Shown piece by piece: positions 6,213 to 13,732 of a stretch of DNA of 18,961 bases. Every line of letters begins with the position of its first letter. The first letter of the stretch is position 1. Below the pieces are notes generated by a model. That model had not been told where the DNA came from. It did not search any database and worked only from the letters and a program-made list of their open reading frames with translations. Source of the stretch: JAVRLS01 sp031961205 (GTDB lineage Archaea; Thermoplasmatota; Thermoplasmata; Thermoplasmatales; Thermoplasmataceae); the NCBI GenBank assembly GCA_031961205.1, contig JAVRLS010000012.1, positions 1-18,961 of the forward strand, read 5' to 3'. Both the position numbers and the translations under genes were made by a program.

Positions 6213-6220
6213 TTTTATAC
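6213..6220 (+). promoter_or_regulatory. TATA box for the HTH regulator gene
   Basis: TTTTATAC is centred about 23 nt before ATG 6239, the spacing of a leaderless archaeal transcript. It shows the regulator is transcribed separately from thiE. Confidence 0.6.
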
Positions 6221-6238
6221 GGACTTTAAAATAGAGTA

Positions 6239-7006
6239 ATGATGATTCCTGAACTTGACCAGATCAACCAGCTCATTGTTCTTCTGAACATCTACGAGGG
6301 CCGCAAGAAGCCATCCGAGATTTCCCGGGAGATTGGAATTACGCTCCAGGGCGTAATTTACCATATGAAGAATCTGAAGGGCAGAGGGTTCATTGATAAC
6401 GGGAATTCCATAACGAAGGAAGGGTTCCAGTTCCTGTATTCCGGCCTTTCCAGCATAAGGGAATTTGTATCTTCCAGCCTTAAGAGTCTTGACAGCGTGA
6501 TGTCATGGGAAGCCATAGCCGAGGAGGATGTTGAGGCGGGCGAGAAGGTATTTCTGTATATGAAGGACGGCTATCTTTATGCCTCAAGATCCGGATCCGG
6601 GGCAACCGGAAAGATAACGGTGCCTGCCATGAAAAATTCCGTGACCGGCGTGAGCGGCCTGGATGGAATCATAAACCTGAGGATCGGGTCGCTCGAGATC
6701 GCGGTCCTTCCGCCCCCAGATAGATTAAACAGCGAAATATTAGGAAGGGTTAAGGATCTTGTAAAGATGAGAAGCGGATACGTTATAAGTATCATGGGCG
6801 AGGAATCGCTTCATGCCGCAAAGATTCTCAAACTGTCACCACGTATAGAGTTCTCTCCGGTCAGCGCTTCGTTCGAGGCATGCATCCGTGGCCTGGATAC
6901 GCTTCTGATAGCCTCCGCCGAACGATTCCATTATTCACTTGAAGAGATCTCCAGCATGGAGGCAAAATACGGGCAGGTAAAAGTACACATAACGGATTTC
7001 AGCTGA
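6239..7006 (+). CDS. Winged-helix transcriptional regulator with a conserved archaeal C-terminal domain
   Basis: A 255-residue protein. Residues about 9-55 form an HTH: a helix IVLLNIYEGRK, then KPSEISREIGITLQGVIYHMKNLKGRGFI, where the second helix and a YHM-x-L recognition helix are typical of archaeal winged-helix proteins, followed by a wing (NSITKEG). The remaining 200 residues are alpha/beta with no motif I recognise; they may bind a ligand or form dimer contacts. I do not see the ThiN-like domain that would mark a ThiR-type thiamine regulator. It is leaderless, lies 84 nt after thiE, and is followed by a T8 terminator, so it is a single-gene unit. Two consecutive ATG codons (6239 and 6242) could both start translation. 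The target genes are unknown. Confidence 0.75.
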   Translation: MMIPELDQINQLIVLLNIYEGRKKPSEISREIGITLQGVIYHMKNLKGRGFIDNGNSITKEGFQFLYSGLSSIREFVSSSLKSLDSVMSWEAIAEEDVEAGEKVFLYMKDGYLYASRSGSGATGKITVPAMKNSVTGVSGLDGIINLRIGSLEIAVLPPPDRLNSEILGRVKDLVKMRSGYVISIMGEESLHAAKILKLSPRIEFSPVSASFEACIRGLDTLLIASAERFHYSLEEISSMEAKYGQVKVHITDFS

Positions 7007-7014
7007 TTTTTTTT
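7007..7014 (+). terminator. T8 terminator after the HTH regulator gene
   Basis: Eight consecutive T residues directly follow the TGA stop codon, a typical archaeal termination signal. The 120 nt beyond it are very A+T-rich and lead to the speD promoter. Confidence 0.55.
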
Positions 7015-7135
7015 ATTTAGAACTATAAAATATATTATTATATAAATATAAATATGAATATACTTATAACCCGTTTGGAAAGCACAATTATATAACTATA
7101 CATAGATTATTCTCATAACGGGCGATCCAGTAAAA

Positions 7136-7145
7136 TATTTAAATA
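7136..7145 (+). promoter_or_regulatory. TATA box for speD
   Basis: TATTTAAATA, a near-consensus archaeal TATA box, predicts a transcript start near 7166 and a leader of about 30 nt carrying the GGAGG at 7191-7195. Confidence 0.6.
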
Positions 7146-7198
7146 CAACATATTAATTAAGATGCCGTTAGTCTGGGGTGAAATTAAAATGGAGGACG

Positions 7199-7591
7199 AT
7201 GAAAGTGGGAGTAGGCATTCACATAATAGCAGATTTTTATGGAGTCGATTCAGATCTGATAGCTACTACAGAGCGTATGTCACCTATCATAGAGGCCGCT
7301 GTAGAATATGGCCGGCTTACTAAGATATCTTCTGATTACTATCAGTTCAGGCCAAGGGGCGCGAGCGGGGTTGTTCTCCTTGCAGAATCGCATCTCTCTT
7401 TCCACACATGGCCGGAATACGGCCTTGTAACGCTGGACGTTTACACATGTGGAGATCCTACGACAGCGGAAGATGCTTTTTCTTTCCTTGTTGATAAGCT
7501 TAAGCCGAAATCTGTGATGACGAAAAAGATAACAAGAGGGGAACTGGTTAACGAGAACGCACCCGAAAACGTTGAAGAGATTTCGCTATAG
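7199..7591 (+). CDS. speD: S-adenosylmethionine decarboxylase proenzyme (class 1B)
   Basis: A 130-residue self-cleaving enzyme with a pyruvoyl cofactor that decarboxylates AdoMet to supply aminopropyl groups for polyamines. The motif ESHLSFHTWPEYG contains the processing Ser (residue 64, cleaved between Glu and Ser) and catalytic His (69); TCGD contains catalytic Cys (84). These positions are each one residue from the Thermotoga maritima enzyme as I recall it (Ser63, His68, Cys83), which supports ATG 7199 over the farther in-frame GTG at 7178. GGAGG lies only 3 nt before this ATG, an unusually short spacing. The 3' end overlaps the start of the exchanger gene. Some archaeal homologues of this fold are arginine decarboxylases, so AdoMet specificity is likely but not certain. 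Confidence 0.93.
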   Translation: MKVGVGIHIIADFYGVDSDLIATTERMSPIIEAAVEYGRLTKISSDYYQFRPRGASGVVLLAESHLSFHTWPEYGLVTLDVYTCGDPTTAEDAFSFLVDKLKPKSVMTKKITRGELVNENAPENVEEISL

Positions 7592-8549
7592 GAATTACAT
7601 TTTTTTATTTATATTTATAATTCTTTTATTGTTTTATGTTACGGGCAGGAATTCGCTTGATGCCGTTATTTCGTTTCCTTTTTCCATAATATTCCTTGTT
7701 CTTGCAAGCGATGCGTTTCTCGACCAGATGGTTGCAATTTCAGCCAGATTCGATATATCCGAAAGATTTACCGGAACAGTGATCGTTTCGCTCATATCAG
7801 TTGTAGACGAAATAGCCGTAGCCTCCTTTTCAGTCATATCCAGGCATCCAGTGATAGGGTACGGCGCTATAGAGGGATCGACGGTCATTACGATCTTCGC
7901 TTTCATCCTTATCATACCGGCCTTTTCCACCATCTACATAAAGAGATACAGGAAAGACGGCTTTTTTGTGCTCATAGCTTCTTTCGTTATATTAGCGTAC
8001 TATTTTGCCTTTCACACCATACCCTGGTATGCCGGATTTCCTCTGATTATAGTATTCGTGGCCTATATGTTCGTCACAGGTACTTCACAGGGCCGGCAGG
8101 ACATGGACATCGAACGTAAAGGTATCGCACCGGCCATAGCGGTGTTATCATTTCTCGTGATATTCCTTTCCTCCGACGTGCTTGTCAAAGACACAATTTT
8201 TATATCATCTTACCTGCATGTGCCGGTAGTTTACGTAAGCTTATATGCAGTTGGCTTTTCATCATCGATACCGGAGATTGTCATGATACTTTCTTCCCTT
8301 TCGAAAAAATCATATGAAATATCATGGGGTACGCTCACCGGGAGCTCAATTTACAAACTTGGCCTGATAATGGGACTTCTTATGATGGGGGGCGGTATTT
8401 CACTTTCCGGATCACTCTACCCTGCCATCGCAATGGTTGCCTTCAGCCTGATCTTCATCATGTACACATATGCAAAAATAAACAGAAGATTGATCTTCAT
8501 ACCGGTAATCTCGGCATCGGTCATAATGCTGGCCGCTTTTCTTATCTAA
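7572..8549 (+). CDS. Sodium/calcium exchanger (CaCA) family membrane protein
   Basis: A 325-residue integral membrane protein with about ten hydrophobic segments in two homologous halves. The second alpha-repeat is clear: VGFSSSIPEIVMIL followed by GTLTGSSIYKLGLIMG, matching the G-S-S-x-P-E and G-(N/T)-x-x-G-S motifs of the family. The first repeat (LISVVDEIAVASFSV, then GAIEGSTVITI) keeps the acidic residue but lacks the usual TS-x-PE wording. The family exchanges Ca2+ or other cations for Na+ or H+. The start is a TTG that overlaps speD by 20 nt; no ATG or GTG lies before the first membrane helix, so a TTG start is the best available. It converges on infB with 17 nt between the stop codons. 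Confidence 0.8.
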   Translation: MKRFRYRNYIFLFIFIILLLFYVTGRNSLDAVISFPFSIIFLVLASDAFLDQMVAISARFDISERFTGTVIVSLISVVDEIAVASFSVISRHPVIGYGAIEGSTVITIFAFILIIPAFSTIYIKRYRKDGFFVLIASFVILAYYFAFHTIPWYAGFPLIIVFVAYMFVTGTSQGRQDMDIERKGIAPAIAVLSFLVIFLSSDVLVKDTIFISSYLHVPVVYVSLYAVGFSSSIPEIVMILSSLSKKSYEISWGTLTGSSIYKLGLIMGLLMMGGGISLSGSLYPAIAMVAFSLIFIMYTYAKINRRLIFIPVISASVIMLAAFLI

Positions 8550-8566
8550 AATACCGGTTGATGTAC

Positions 8567-10339
8567 CTATACCTTTGTTCCCCAGAATGGATTCTCCAGC
8601 CTTTTTATCTTTATGATCTCCTCAAGCGTACTCATCGTGCCCTCATCTAACGCGTTCTTCTTCAGATCCTTGACCACGTTTTCCGGTATATCTACATAAA
8701 GTGTATCGCCGGCAAATATCTGCCTGTTTAGCGTTACGTTGTCGATTGCAACTGCCACCTCTGCCGGCGCATTTATATAACGGACGCTAACCTCCTCCTG
8801 CCTTATGCTTTTCACTACACCGGCATACTTTCCATCGATCCTGATCAGGGTGTCACCAACCTTAAGCTGGCCGGTCTCAAGCTTTATACCCACTATAACA
8901 GGCTTAGATGCCCTGAATATGTATTCAGGCATGATCTTCATCCTTGACGGTACCGGCATCTGCAGCTTCCTTTTCTCTGTTATTTCTAACTTCTTTTTCT
9001 CAACCCATTTTTCTGAATCTTCAATGATCTTGTAAATTATATCGCCTGTTATTACATCAACGTCAGTGCTTCCAAGGAGATCTCTGGCTTCAGGCAGGAT
9101 TCCAACGTTGAAGCCAACTATAAGTTTTTCAAATGGATCAGTGAGCGTTAATGCATCCGTTATGTCTCTCTTTGTTATATCGCCAACCTCGGCTGCCCTT
9201 ATGGGTATTCCAGCCTTGGAAAGCTCATATGCAATCGCCTCAAGGGATCCTATAGCCTCTGCCTTCAGGTATATTCCCTTCTCGCTGAGCTTTATGTCAA
9301 CTTTCGTTTCCTCTTCGATCTCCCTGAATGCCTTATCAGGATCTCCGTCTGTGGAAATCAGCGGCGAACCCGAAAGGACATCAAGTTTGTCGCTTATCAG
9401 GACCCTGATACCTTCTGCTGCGGATACTTCCTGGATCTCTTTCAGTGTCCTCTTTCCGCGCCCGGTATTAACAAATATTGCCTTTACCCTTGTTAAGGCA
9501 GGACCGGAACGCGTATTGAGGGCAACCATATCGCCCGACTTCATCGTCCCCTGATAGAGGACTGCATCAAGTATTATACCGGCAGATTCTTCCCTTCTGA
9601 CCTCAATAATAGTCGCACGCCCATTCGTTTCCCTGTATGTTATATCGTCCTCAAGGAATCTCTGGGCCAGCCCTGCGATCACCATGAGTATCTCCGGGAC
9701 CCCGATATTTTTCTTTGCGCTCACCGGCACTATGGCAACATTCTTTGTGAAGTCCGATATCCTGTCAAAGCGCTCACCGCTGAGCCCGTATTCGTAAAGG
9801 CGGTTTACAACATCATACACCCTTTTGTCAAGTTCGATCCTGTACTCTTCGCGCTGCTTTTTGAAAAATTCTGTGAAAAGATGCGTCCTGACCTCTGTAT
9901 AGAAGGGAATCAGATCTATTTTGTTTGCGGCAATTATAAAAGGCGTTTTGAATCTCTTCAGTATGTCAATGGATTCCACAGTCTGCGGCATTATCCCTTC
10001 GTTTATATCTATGACAAGTATGGCAATGTCTGCAAGTGCGCCACCCCTTGCCCTCATGTTTGAAAATGCAACATGCCCCGGGGTATCTATGAAGAGCAGA
10101 CCGGGTATTGAAAGCTCCCTCCCCTTAAGAAGGTTTTCGGTTTCCCTGTAAACCCTAGCTATGTCGATAGTTGTTGCGGCAATCCTCTGCGTGATGCCAC
10201 CTGGCTCCTTGCTTGCCAGCGATGTCCCGCGTATATCATCAAGCAGCGTCGTTTTCCCATGATCAACATGGCCAAGGACACAGACTATTGGCTGCCTGAA
10301 TTTTTTATTCTTTACATCAACTGATTTTTTGGCTTCCAT
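8567..10339 (-). CDS. infB: Translation initiation factor aIF5B (IF-2 homologue)
   Basis: A 590-residue GTPase that promotes subunit joining in translation initiation. The G motifs are intact: GHVDHGKT (23-30), GGITQRIA (switch I, about 47-54), DTPGH (85-89), NKID (139-142) and a later SAK. It is followed by beta-barrel domains and a C-terminal EPEYIF-type region (residues PEYIFRASKPVIVGI) that continues to the end. The length is typical for archaea, without the long N-terminal extension of eukaryotic eIF5B and without an intein, which some archaeal homologues carry. It starts 4 nt after the ndk stop and ends the rpl7ae-rps28e-rpl24e-ndk-infB operon. Confidence 0.97.
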   Translation of the reverse strand: MEAKKSVDVKNKKFRQPIVCVLGHVDHGKTTLLDDIRGTSLASKEPGGITQRIAATTIDIARVYRETENLLKGRELSIPGLLFIDTPGHVAFSNMRARGGALADIAILVIDINEGIMPQTVESIDILKRFKTPFIIAANKIDLIPFYTEVRTHLFTEFFKKQREEYRIELDKRVYDVVNRLYEYGLSGERFDRISDFTKNVAIVPVSAKKNIGVPEILMVIAGLAQRFLEDDITYRETNGRATIIEVRREESAGIILDAVLYQGTMKSGDMVALNTRSGPALTRVKAIFVNTGRGKRTLKEIQEVSAAEGIRVLISDKLDVLSGSPLISTDGDPDKAFREIEEETKVDIKLSEKGIYLKAEAIGSLEAIAYELSKAGIPIRAAEVGDITKRDITDALTLTDPFEKLIVGFNVGILPEARDLLGSTDVDVITGDIIYKIIEDSEKWVEKKKLEITEKRKLQMPVPSRMKIMPEYIFRASKPVIVGIKLETGQLKVGDTLIRIDGKYAGVVKSIRQEEVSVRYINAPAEVAVAIDNVTLNRQIFAGDTLYVDIPENVVKDLKKNALDEGTMSTLEEIIKIKRLENPFWGTKV

Positions 10340-10343
10340 GATC

Positions 10344-10769
10344 CTATTCGACTATTTCACTGTCATTGAAGAATATTGGCATTTCGTGCCCGTAGGATTC
10401 AGCTGAATCCGAAGCATGAATCACATTTTCCTCAATACTTATGGAATAGTCCCCCCGTATGGTTCCAGGAGAAGCTTTAGAGCCGTCTGTTGAACCGCAC
10501 ATGATCCTTGTTACCTCAACTGCATGGTTCCCCTCAAGTATCATTGCAACTATAGGCCCTGATGTGATATATTTAACGAGATCGTTATAGAAAGGTTTTC
10601 CCATGTGAACAGCATAATGGCGTTCAGCCTGTTCTTTGGTCATCTTCATGTATTTCATGGCAACTATGATCATTCCCTTGTCTTCAAAACGCTTGATAAC
10701 GGATCCGATTATATGCCTCCGGACGCCGTCTGGCTTTATAAGGACCAGAGTTCTCTCAGCGCCGCTCAT
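10344..10769 (-). CDS. ndk: Nucleoside diphosphate kinase
   Basis: A 141-residue enzyme that equilibrates nucleoside di- and triphosphates through a phosphohistidine. Seen are TLVLIKPDGVRR at the start, MGKPFYNDLVKYITSGPIVAMILEG, SPGTIRGDYS, and NVIHASDS with the catalytic His at 118. The familiar GxTNPxxAxPGTIRGD motif is changed to GSTDGSKASPGTIRGD, keeping the functional part. The frame stays open upstream, but ATG 10769 is the right start: it begins the conserved first strand and overlaps the rpl24e stop as ATGA, showing translational coupling. The product supplies GTP, which suits a gene next to infB. Confidence 0.96.
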   Translation of the reverse strand: MSGAERTLVLIKPDGVRRHIIGSVIKRFEDKGMIIVAMKYMKMTKEQAERHYAVHMGKPFYNDLVKYITSGPIVAMILEGNHAVEVTRIMCGSTDGSKASPGTIRGDYSISIEENVIHASDSAESYGHEMPIFFNDSEIVE

Positions 10770-10969
10770 GCTTTCGTCCTCATCTTCTTGATCTCGTGAT
10801 ACTGGTTTGTCCATCTCACATATCTGGGCGATCGGCCAAGGCCTATCATGTTCTTTTTGCACTTGTTGCTGCAAAAATGAAGAATTGAACCGTCCTTCTT
10901 AACGTACATTACACCGGTTCCGGGTTCTATTGTTTTTCCGCAGAAACTGCAAGTTTTAACCGTCTTCAT
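10766..10969 (-). CDS. rpl24e: 50S ribosomal protein L24e
   Basis: A 67-residue zinc-ribbon protein of the large subunit. Four cysteines are in the expected places: C7-SF-C10 in TCSFCGK and C33, C37 in FCSNKCKKN, followed by the basic PRYVRWT segment. ATG 10969 is chosen over the preceding in-frame GTG (10972). The ATG overlaps the rps28e stop as TGATG, and AAGGTGAT over the same junction supplies a Shine-Dalgarno-like stretch. Its own stop overlaps the ndk start by 4 nt. Confidence 0.96.
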   Translation of the reverse strand: MKTVKTCSFCGKTIEPGTGVMYVKKDGSILHFCSNKCKKNMIGLGRSPRYVRWTNQYHEIKKMRTKA

Positions 10970-11178
10970 CACCTTATGGATAATTTCTTAGCTTCCCTGG
11001 CTGTTTCCATGAGCATCAGGATGTCACCGACCCTTACAGGCCCGAGTACATTTCTGGCTATGATTCTTCCCTGGTCCCTGCCGGAAAGTATCCTTACCTT
11101 CACGGTTGTGGCCTCGCCTGTCATGCCCGTCCTGCCCATCAATTCAACAACTTCTGCGGGTGTAGCCTCTGATGGCAT
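10969..11178 (-). CDS. rps28e: 30S ribosomal protein S28e
   Basis: A 69-residue small-subunit OB-fold protein. PAEVVELMGRTGMTGEATTVKVRIL is followed by GRDQGRIIARNVLGPVRVGDILML and a REAKKL C-terminus, all characteristic of S28e. A strong Shine-Dalgarno AAGGTGAT (11183-11190) lies 4 nt before ATG 11178 and overlaps the rpl7ae stop region. It overlaps the next gene rpl24e by 1 nt. Confidence 0.97.
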   Translation of the reverse strand: MPSEATPAEVVELMGRTGMTGEATTVKVRILSGRDQGRIIARNVLGPVRVGDILMLMETAREAKKLSIR

Positions 11179-11182
11179 CTAA

Positions 11183-11190
11183 ATCACCTT
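11183..11190 (-). promoter_or_regulatory. Ribosome-binding site of rps28e
   Basis: AAGGTGAT on the minus strand touches the TAA stop of rpl7ae and lies 4 nt from ATG 11178. It couples translation of the two genes. Confidence 0.7.
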
Positions 11191-11554
11191 ACTTTTTCAG
11201 CTTCTCCAGCGATGAAATTATGGATTTATACATTTCCTCGTTCTTTCCATAATCAACGATAGATATTGAAGCTGCAGATGCAATGCCAACCTTTGAGCCT
11301 AGATCGCTTCTCTTCTTTACATACACATATGGCACTTTCTTGTCATCACAGAGCGTTGGCAGATAGTAAACAACCTCGGGCGGATTCACATCCTCCGCTA
11401 TGACAACAAGTTTGCTTTCTCCGCGCTCTATTGACTTTATAACTTCATTTGTGCCCTTCTTAATCTTACCCATCCTGAATGAGTTTTCTACCAGATCCAG
11501 TGCCTTTTGCGAAACATCTTCGGGAGTTTCGAATTTCACGTAGCTTTTTTCCAT
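11189..11554 (-). CDS. rpl7ae: 50S ribosomal protein L7Ae (kink-turn RNA-binding protein)
   Basis: A 121-residue protein that binds kink-turns in 23S rRNA, box C/D and H/ACA guide RNAs and RNase P. Family features: KGTNEVIKSIERGESKLVVIAEDVNPPEVVYYLPTLC with the conserved KGxNE and AxDxxP segments, then VPYVYVKKRSDLGSKVG and a C-terminal SISIVDYG. It heads the five-gene translation operon. GGAGG lies 9 nt before ATG 11554. The leader can form two small hairpins, one overlapping that GGAGG, which fits autoregulation by L7Ae known in some archaea, but that is inference here. Confidence 0.97.
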   Translation of the reverse strand: MEKSYVKFETPEDVSQKALDLVENSFRMGKIKKGTNEVIKSIERGESKLVVIAEDVNPPEVVYYLPTLCDDKKVPYVYVKKRSDLGSKVGIASAASISIVDYGKNEEMYKSIISSLEKLKK

Positions 11555-11565
11555 ATTATATTGCC

Positions 11566-11600
11566 TCCTTCATTTTTAAAGGACGATGGAATGTTATTCC
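11566..11600 (-). promoter_or_regulatory. Two leader hairpins before rpl7ae
   Basis: On the minus strand GGAAT-AAC-ATTCC (11600-11588) and TCCTT-TAAAAATG-AAGGA (11583-11566) can both form short stems. The second covers part of the GGAGG ribosome-binding site. Stems are only 5 bp each, so this is tentative. Confidence 0.35.
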
Positions 11601-11640
11601 TTCCCGCCTTTTATCCTTTACCCTTATAGCAAACATATAT

Positions 11641-11767
11641 TATTGCGTTTTGGTGATCAGTTGATAGCATCTACACATTTGAAAGGCACTGCAACTCAAA
11701 AGAATCGCCAGCCCGTAAATGCCGCAGCTAAAGGGCGGGAACGCAACTTTCCAAAGCTCACGCAATA
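11641..11767. repeat. Interrupted inverted repeat, possible structured RNA
   Basis: TATTGCG-TTTTGG (11641-11653) can pair with CCAAAG and CGCAATA (11751-11756 and 11761-11767), 13 base pairs including one G-U and a 4-nt bulge, closing about 97 nt. Inside, GCCC and GGGC segments around 11711-11737 could pair. A TATA-like CATATATTA precedes it on the plus strand. No known RNA family was recognised. Confidence 0.3.
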
Positions 11768-11990
11768 TTGCCATGCATGATATTAATGTTTCTGATTCTT
11801 ACCCGGTTACGATTTGATCTGCGTTTGAAAAATGAATCCAGAAAAATCCGGTTTTGCGGCAATAATTATTAAGATGATAATAATCACCGGCAATTTCACA
11901 GCTTTCGCATTTCTGCATCTTGAAACCGACGGACGAAAACGATGGAATGTATACTGGCAGGGCCCCGTATCCGTCTGGTTACCGTGAAAC

Positions 11991-11997
11991 TAATATA
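11991..11997 (+). promoter_or_regulatory. TATA box for the MFS transporter gene
   Basis: TAATATA is centred about 29 nt before ATG 12023, giving a leaderless or nearly leaderless transcript. Confidence 0.5.
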
Positions 11998-12022
11998 CAT
12001 TGTTTCTATAGAAGATTTCTAA

Positions 12023-13255
12023 ATGTACAGTTACGGTTTTAGAGGACTCGACAGAAGGGTTGTTTTTCTGGCGCTTTCAAGGTTTATAAGGGCAACGGGG
12101 AGGGTATCCACCTTCATATTTCTGCCACTTATACTAATAGATATGTACGGCCTTTCTTTCATCCTGTCGGGACTGATACTCGGATCATCCGCGATAGTCA
12201 TGGCCTTCGTGCAGTACTATTCAGGAAAGTGGACGGACAGAATCGGCCGGAGGTTCTTTCTGATAGTGATCCCGGTACCTGCCGCCGTGTTCTATCTGAT
12301 CATGTTTTTTTCCGTCTACGATAAGGTAAGCGTTGTCTATCTCCTGGCCGCATGGTACGGGACAATAATCATGAATTCGCTGCAATACCCGGCAATAGAG
12401 GCATCAATAGCGGATATAACAAAAACTTCTGAAAGGCTGTCAGGTTTCACGCTTGTCCGGATAATGGCAAATATGGGTGCGGCAATAGGCCCCCTTATAG
12501 GCGGTTTCATTTCCTATTATAATTTCGCATACATTTTTCTTATAGCTTCCCTGCTTACAGTTGTAGAGGTATTCGTCCTGTTCTATAATGTCAGGGAAAC
12601 CTATTTTCCACCAATGAAAACTCCGGAAAAGGTGCAGATAAATATTTTCCGTGCGGACAGGTTCTTCTTCCTGTTCACGCTGGTCGGAATAGTCCTTGGC
12701 TTCGCCCTCAGGCAGGACGGGCCCACCCTGACCGTTTATGCTTTTGATCTTAAGAACCTGCCAATAATAGACATAGGCTATATATATTCCGTCAACGGCC
12801 TCATGGTTATAGCTCTGCAGATGCCCATATTGAGGGCTATGTCATCGCATGGAAACCCGGTCTTCTGGAGGGGAATAGGCACACTGTTCTACGCGGCAGG
12901 ATTCAGCGTGCTTGGATTCATGAACTCCTTTGCGTTCATTCTCCTGGCAATGTTCATTTTCACCATTGGAGAAGACTTCATGGCACCGACAACCCAGACA
13001 ATAATAACCACCCTGGCTCCTGTAGACAAAAAGGGTACGTATATAGGATCGTATAACCTTCTCACAAGTTCCGGGCGTTTTTTCGGAACGTTCATCGGCC
13101 TATACCTCCTGTACATATTCAGGTACATTTCTGGAACATTCTGGATTTATATAGCAGTCATTACAGTAGTTATATCGTTCCTTTATGTCATAATGGGAAA
13201 TTCCTTTGTGAGGCGCATATCCATCAACAAAAGCGAAAGTTTGGGAAAAGCTTAA
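12023..13255 (+). CDS. Major facilitator superfamily transporter
   Basis: A 410-residue membrane protein with about twelve hydrophobic helices. The loop between helices 2 and 3 carries the MFS signature motif GKWTDRIGRR (about 68-77). Helix 4-5 has RIMANMGAAIGPLIGG, typical of drug-efflux and related MFS members. The short central loop (about residues 190-205) separates the two halves. The substrate cannot be told from sequence; multidrug or metabolite export and sugar or acid transport are all possible. The following gene's TATA box lies within its last codons, so it is probably a single-gene transcript. Confidence 0.9.
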   Translation: MYSYGFRGLDRRVVFLALSRFIRATGRVSTFIFLPLILIDMYGLSFILSGLILGSSAIVMAFVQYYSGKWTDRIGRRFFLIVIPVPAAVFYLIMFFSVYDKVSVVYLLAAWYGTIIMNSLQYPAIEASIADITKTSERLSGFTLVRIMANMGAAIGPLIGGFISYYNFAYIFLIASLLTVVEVFVLFYNVRETYFPPMKTPEKVQINIFRADRFFFLFTLVGIVLGFALRQDGPTLTVYAFDLKNLPIIDIGYIYSVNGLMVIALQMPILRAMSSHGNPVFWRGIGTLFYAAGFSVLGFMNSFAFILLAMFIFTIGEDFMAPTTQTIITTLAPVDKKGTYIGSYNLLTSSGRFFGTFIGLYLLYIFRYISGTFWIYIAVITVVISFLYVIMGNSFVRRISINKSESLGKA

Positions 13256-13257
13256 TA
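13251..13257 (+). promoter_or_regulatory. TATA box for the PEBP gene
   Basis: CTTAATA, preceded by a purine-rich BRE-like GAAAAG, is centred about 26 nt before ATG 13280 and overlaps the end of the MFS gene. It indicates a leaderless transcript. Confidence 0.5.
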
Positions 13258-13279
13258 ATCACTATTTGATTGATTTAAT

Positions 13280-13729
13280 ATGAGATTAATAATAAAAGAA
13301 TTTAAGGATGGAAAGGAAATTCCACTGAAATTTACCTGTGATGGAAAGGATGAAACTCCTGAGATCGAAGTGAAAGATACCCCCGAAAATGCTGCTTCCC
13401 TCGCGCTAATTGTCGATGATCCTGATGCCCCTTCAGGCCTTTTCACCCACTGGATGATCTATGATCTCGATAAGGATACAAAGAAGATAGACGGAAAAAC
13501 GGGAGGCCTTCCGGGGATCCTGCAGGGAGTGAACGATTTCGGGAACAGGGGTTACGGCGGCCCTTGCCCGCCACCCGGAAAGGCACACCATTATTATTTC
13601 ACAATTTACGCACTCAACACAAAAATAGGGAAGGCCTCCCTTAAGCGGAAGGAACTGGACAGGGAAATAAACGGGCATGTGATCGAAAAGGCTACATACC
13701 TTGGAACATATAAGAGAAACAAGAATTGA
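13280..13729 (+). CDS. PEBP (YbhB/YbcL, Raf kinase inhibitor-like) family protein
   Basis: A 149-residue protein, the usual length. Both signature regions are present: LALIVDDPDAPSGLFTHWMIYDL and GVNDFGNRGYGGPCPPPGKAHHYYFTIYAL, which form the anion-binding pocket of the family (Asp, His and the GYGGPCPP loop). Bacterial and archaeal members have no settled function; phospholipid or phosphorylated-ligand binding is inferred from eukaryotic PEBP. It is cytoplasmic (no signal peptide). The next gene starts 3 nt after its stop, so the two form one transcription unit. Confidence 0.93.
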   Translation: MRLIIKEFKDGKEIPLKFTCDGKDETPEIEVKDTPENAASLALIVDDPDAPSGLFTHWMIYDLDKDTKKIDGKTGGLPGILQGVNDFGNRGYGGPCPPPGKAHHYYFTIYALNTKIGKASLKRKELDREINGHVIEKATYLGTYKRNKN

Positions 13730-13732
13730 AGG

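Larger units (their letters stand above)
11555..12022. other. Long divergent intergenic region (468 nt) between rpl7ae and the MFS gene
   Basis: No recognisable gene. It holds the rpl7ae leader and promoter (near 11634-11643 on the minus strand), a possible 13-bp interrupted RNA helix enclosing 11641-11767, a patch at about 11683-11760 that looks richer in G+C than its surroundings and could be decayed coding sequence or a structured RNA, and the TATA box of the MFS gene at 11991. A 64-codon frame across 11586-11780 has no family resemblance I can name and no promoter or ribosome-binding site. Confidence 0.5.

Noticed and set aside
8567..10339. Intein in infB
   Set aside because: Some archaeal homologues carry one, but the GTPase motifs run at normal spacing and the length is that of an uninterrupted protein.
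10770..10874. N-terminal extension of nucleoside diphosphate kinase by 35 residues
   Set aside because: The extension overlaps rpl24e in another frame and is unlike any NDK N-terminus; the ATGA overlap at 10766-10769 gives the normal start.
11586..11780. 64-codon ORF in the long intergenic region
   Set aside because: No ribosome-binding site or well-placed TATA box, no recognisable family, and stops in relation to no neighbour; kept only as a possible remnant or structured RNA.
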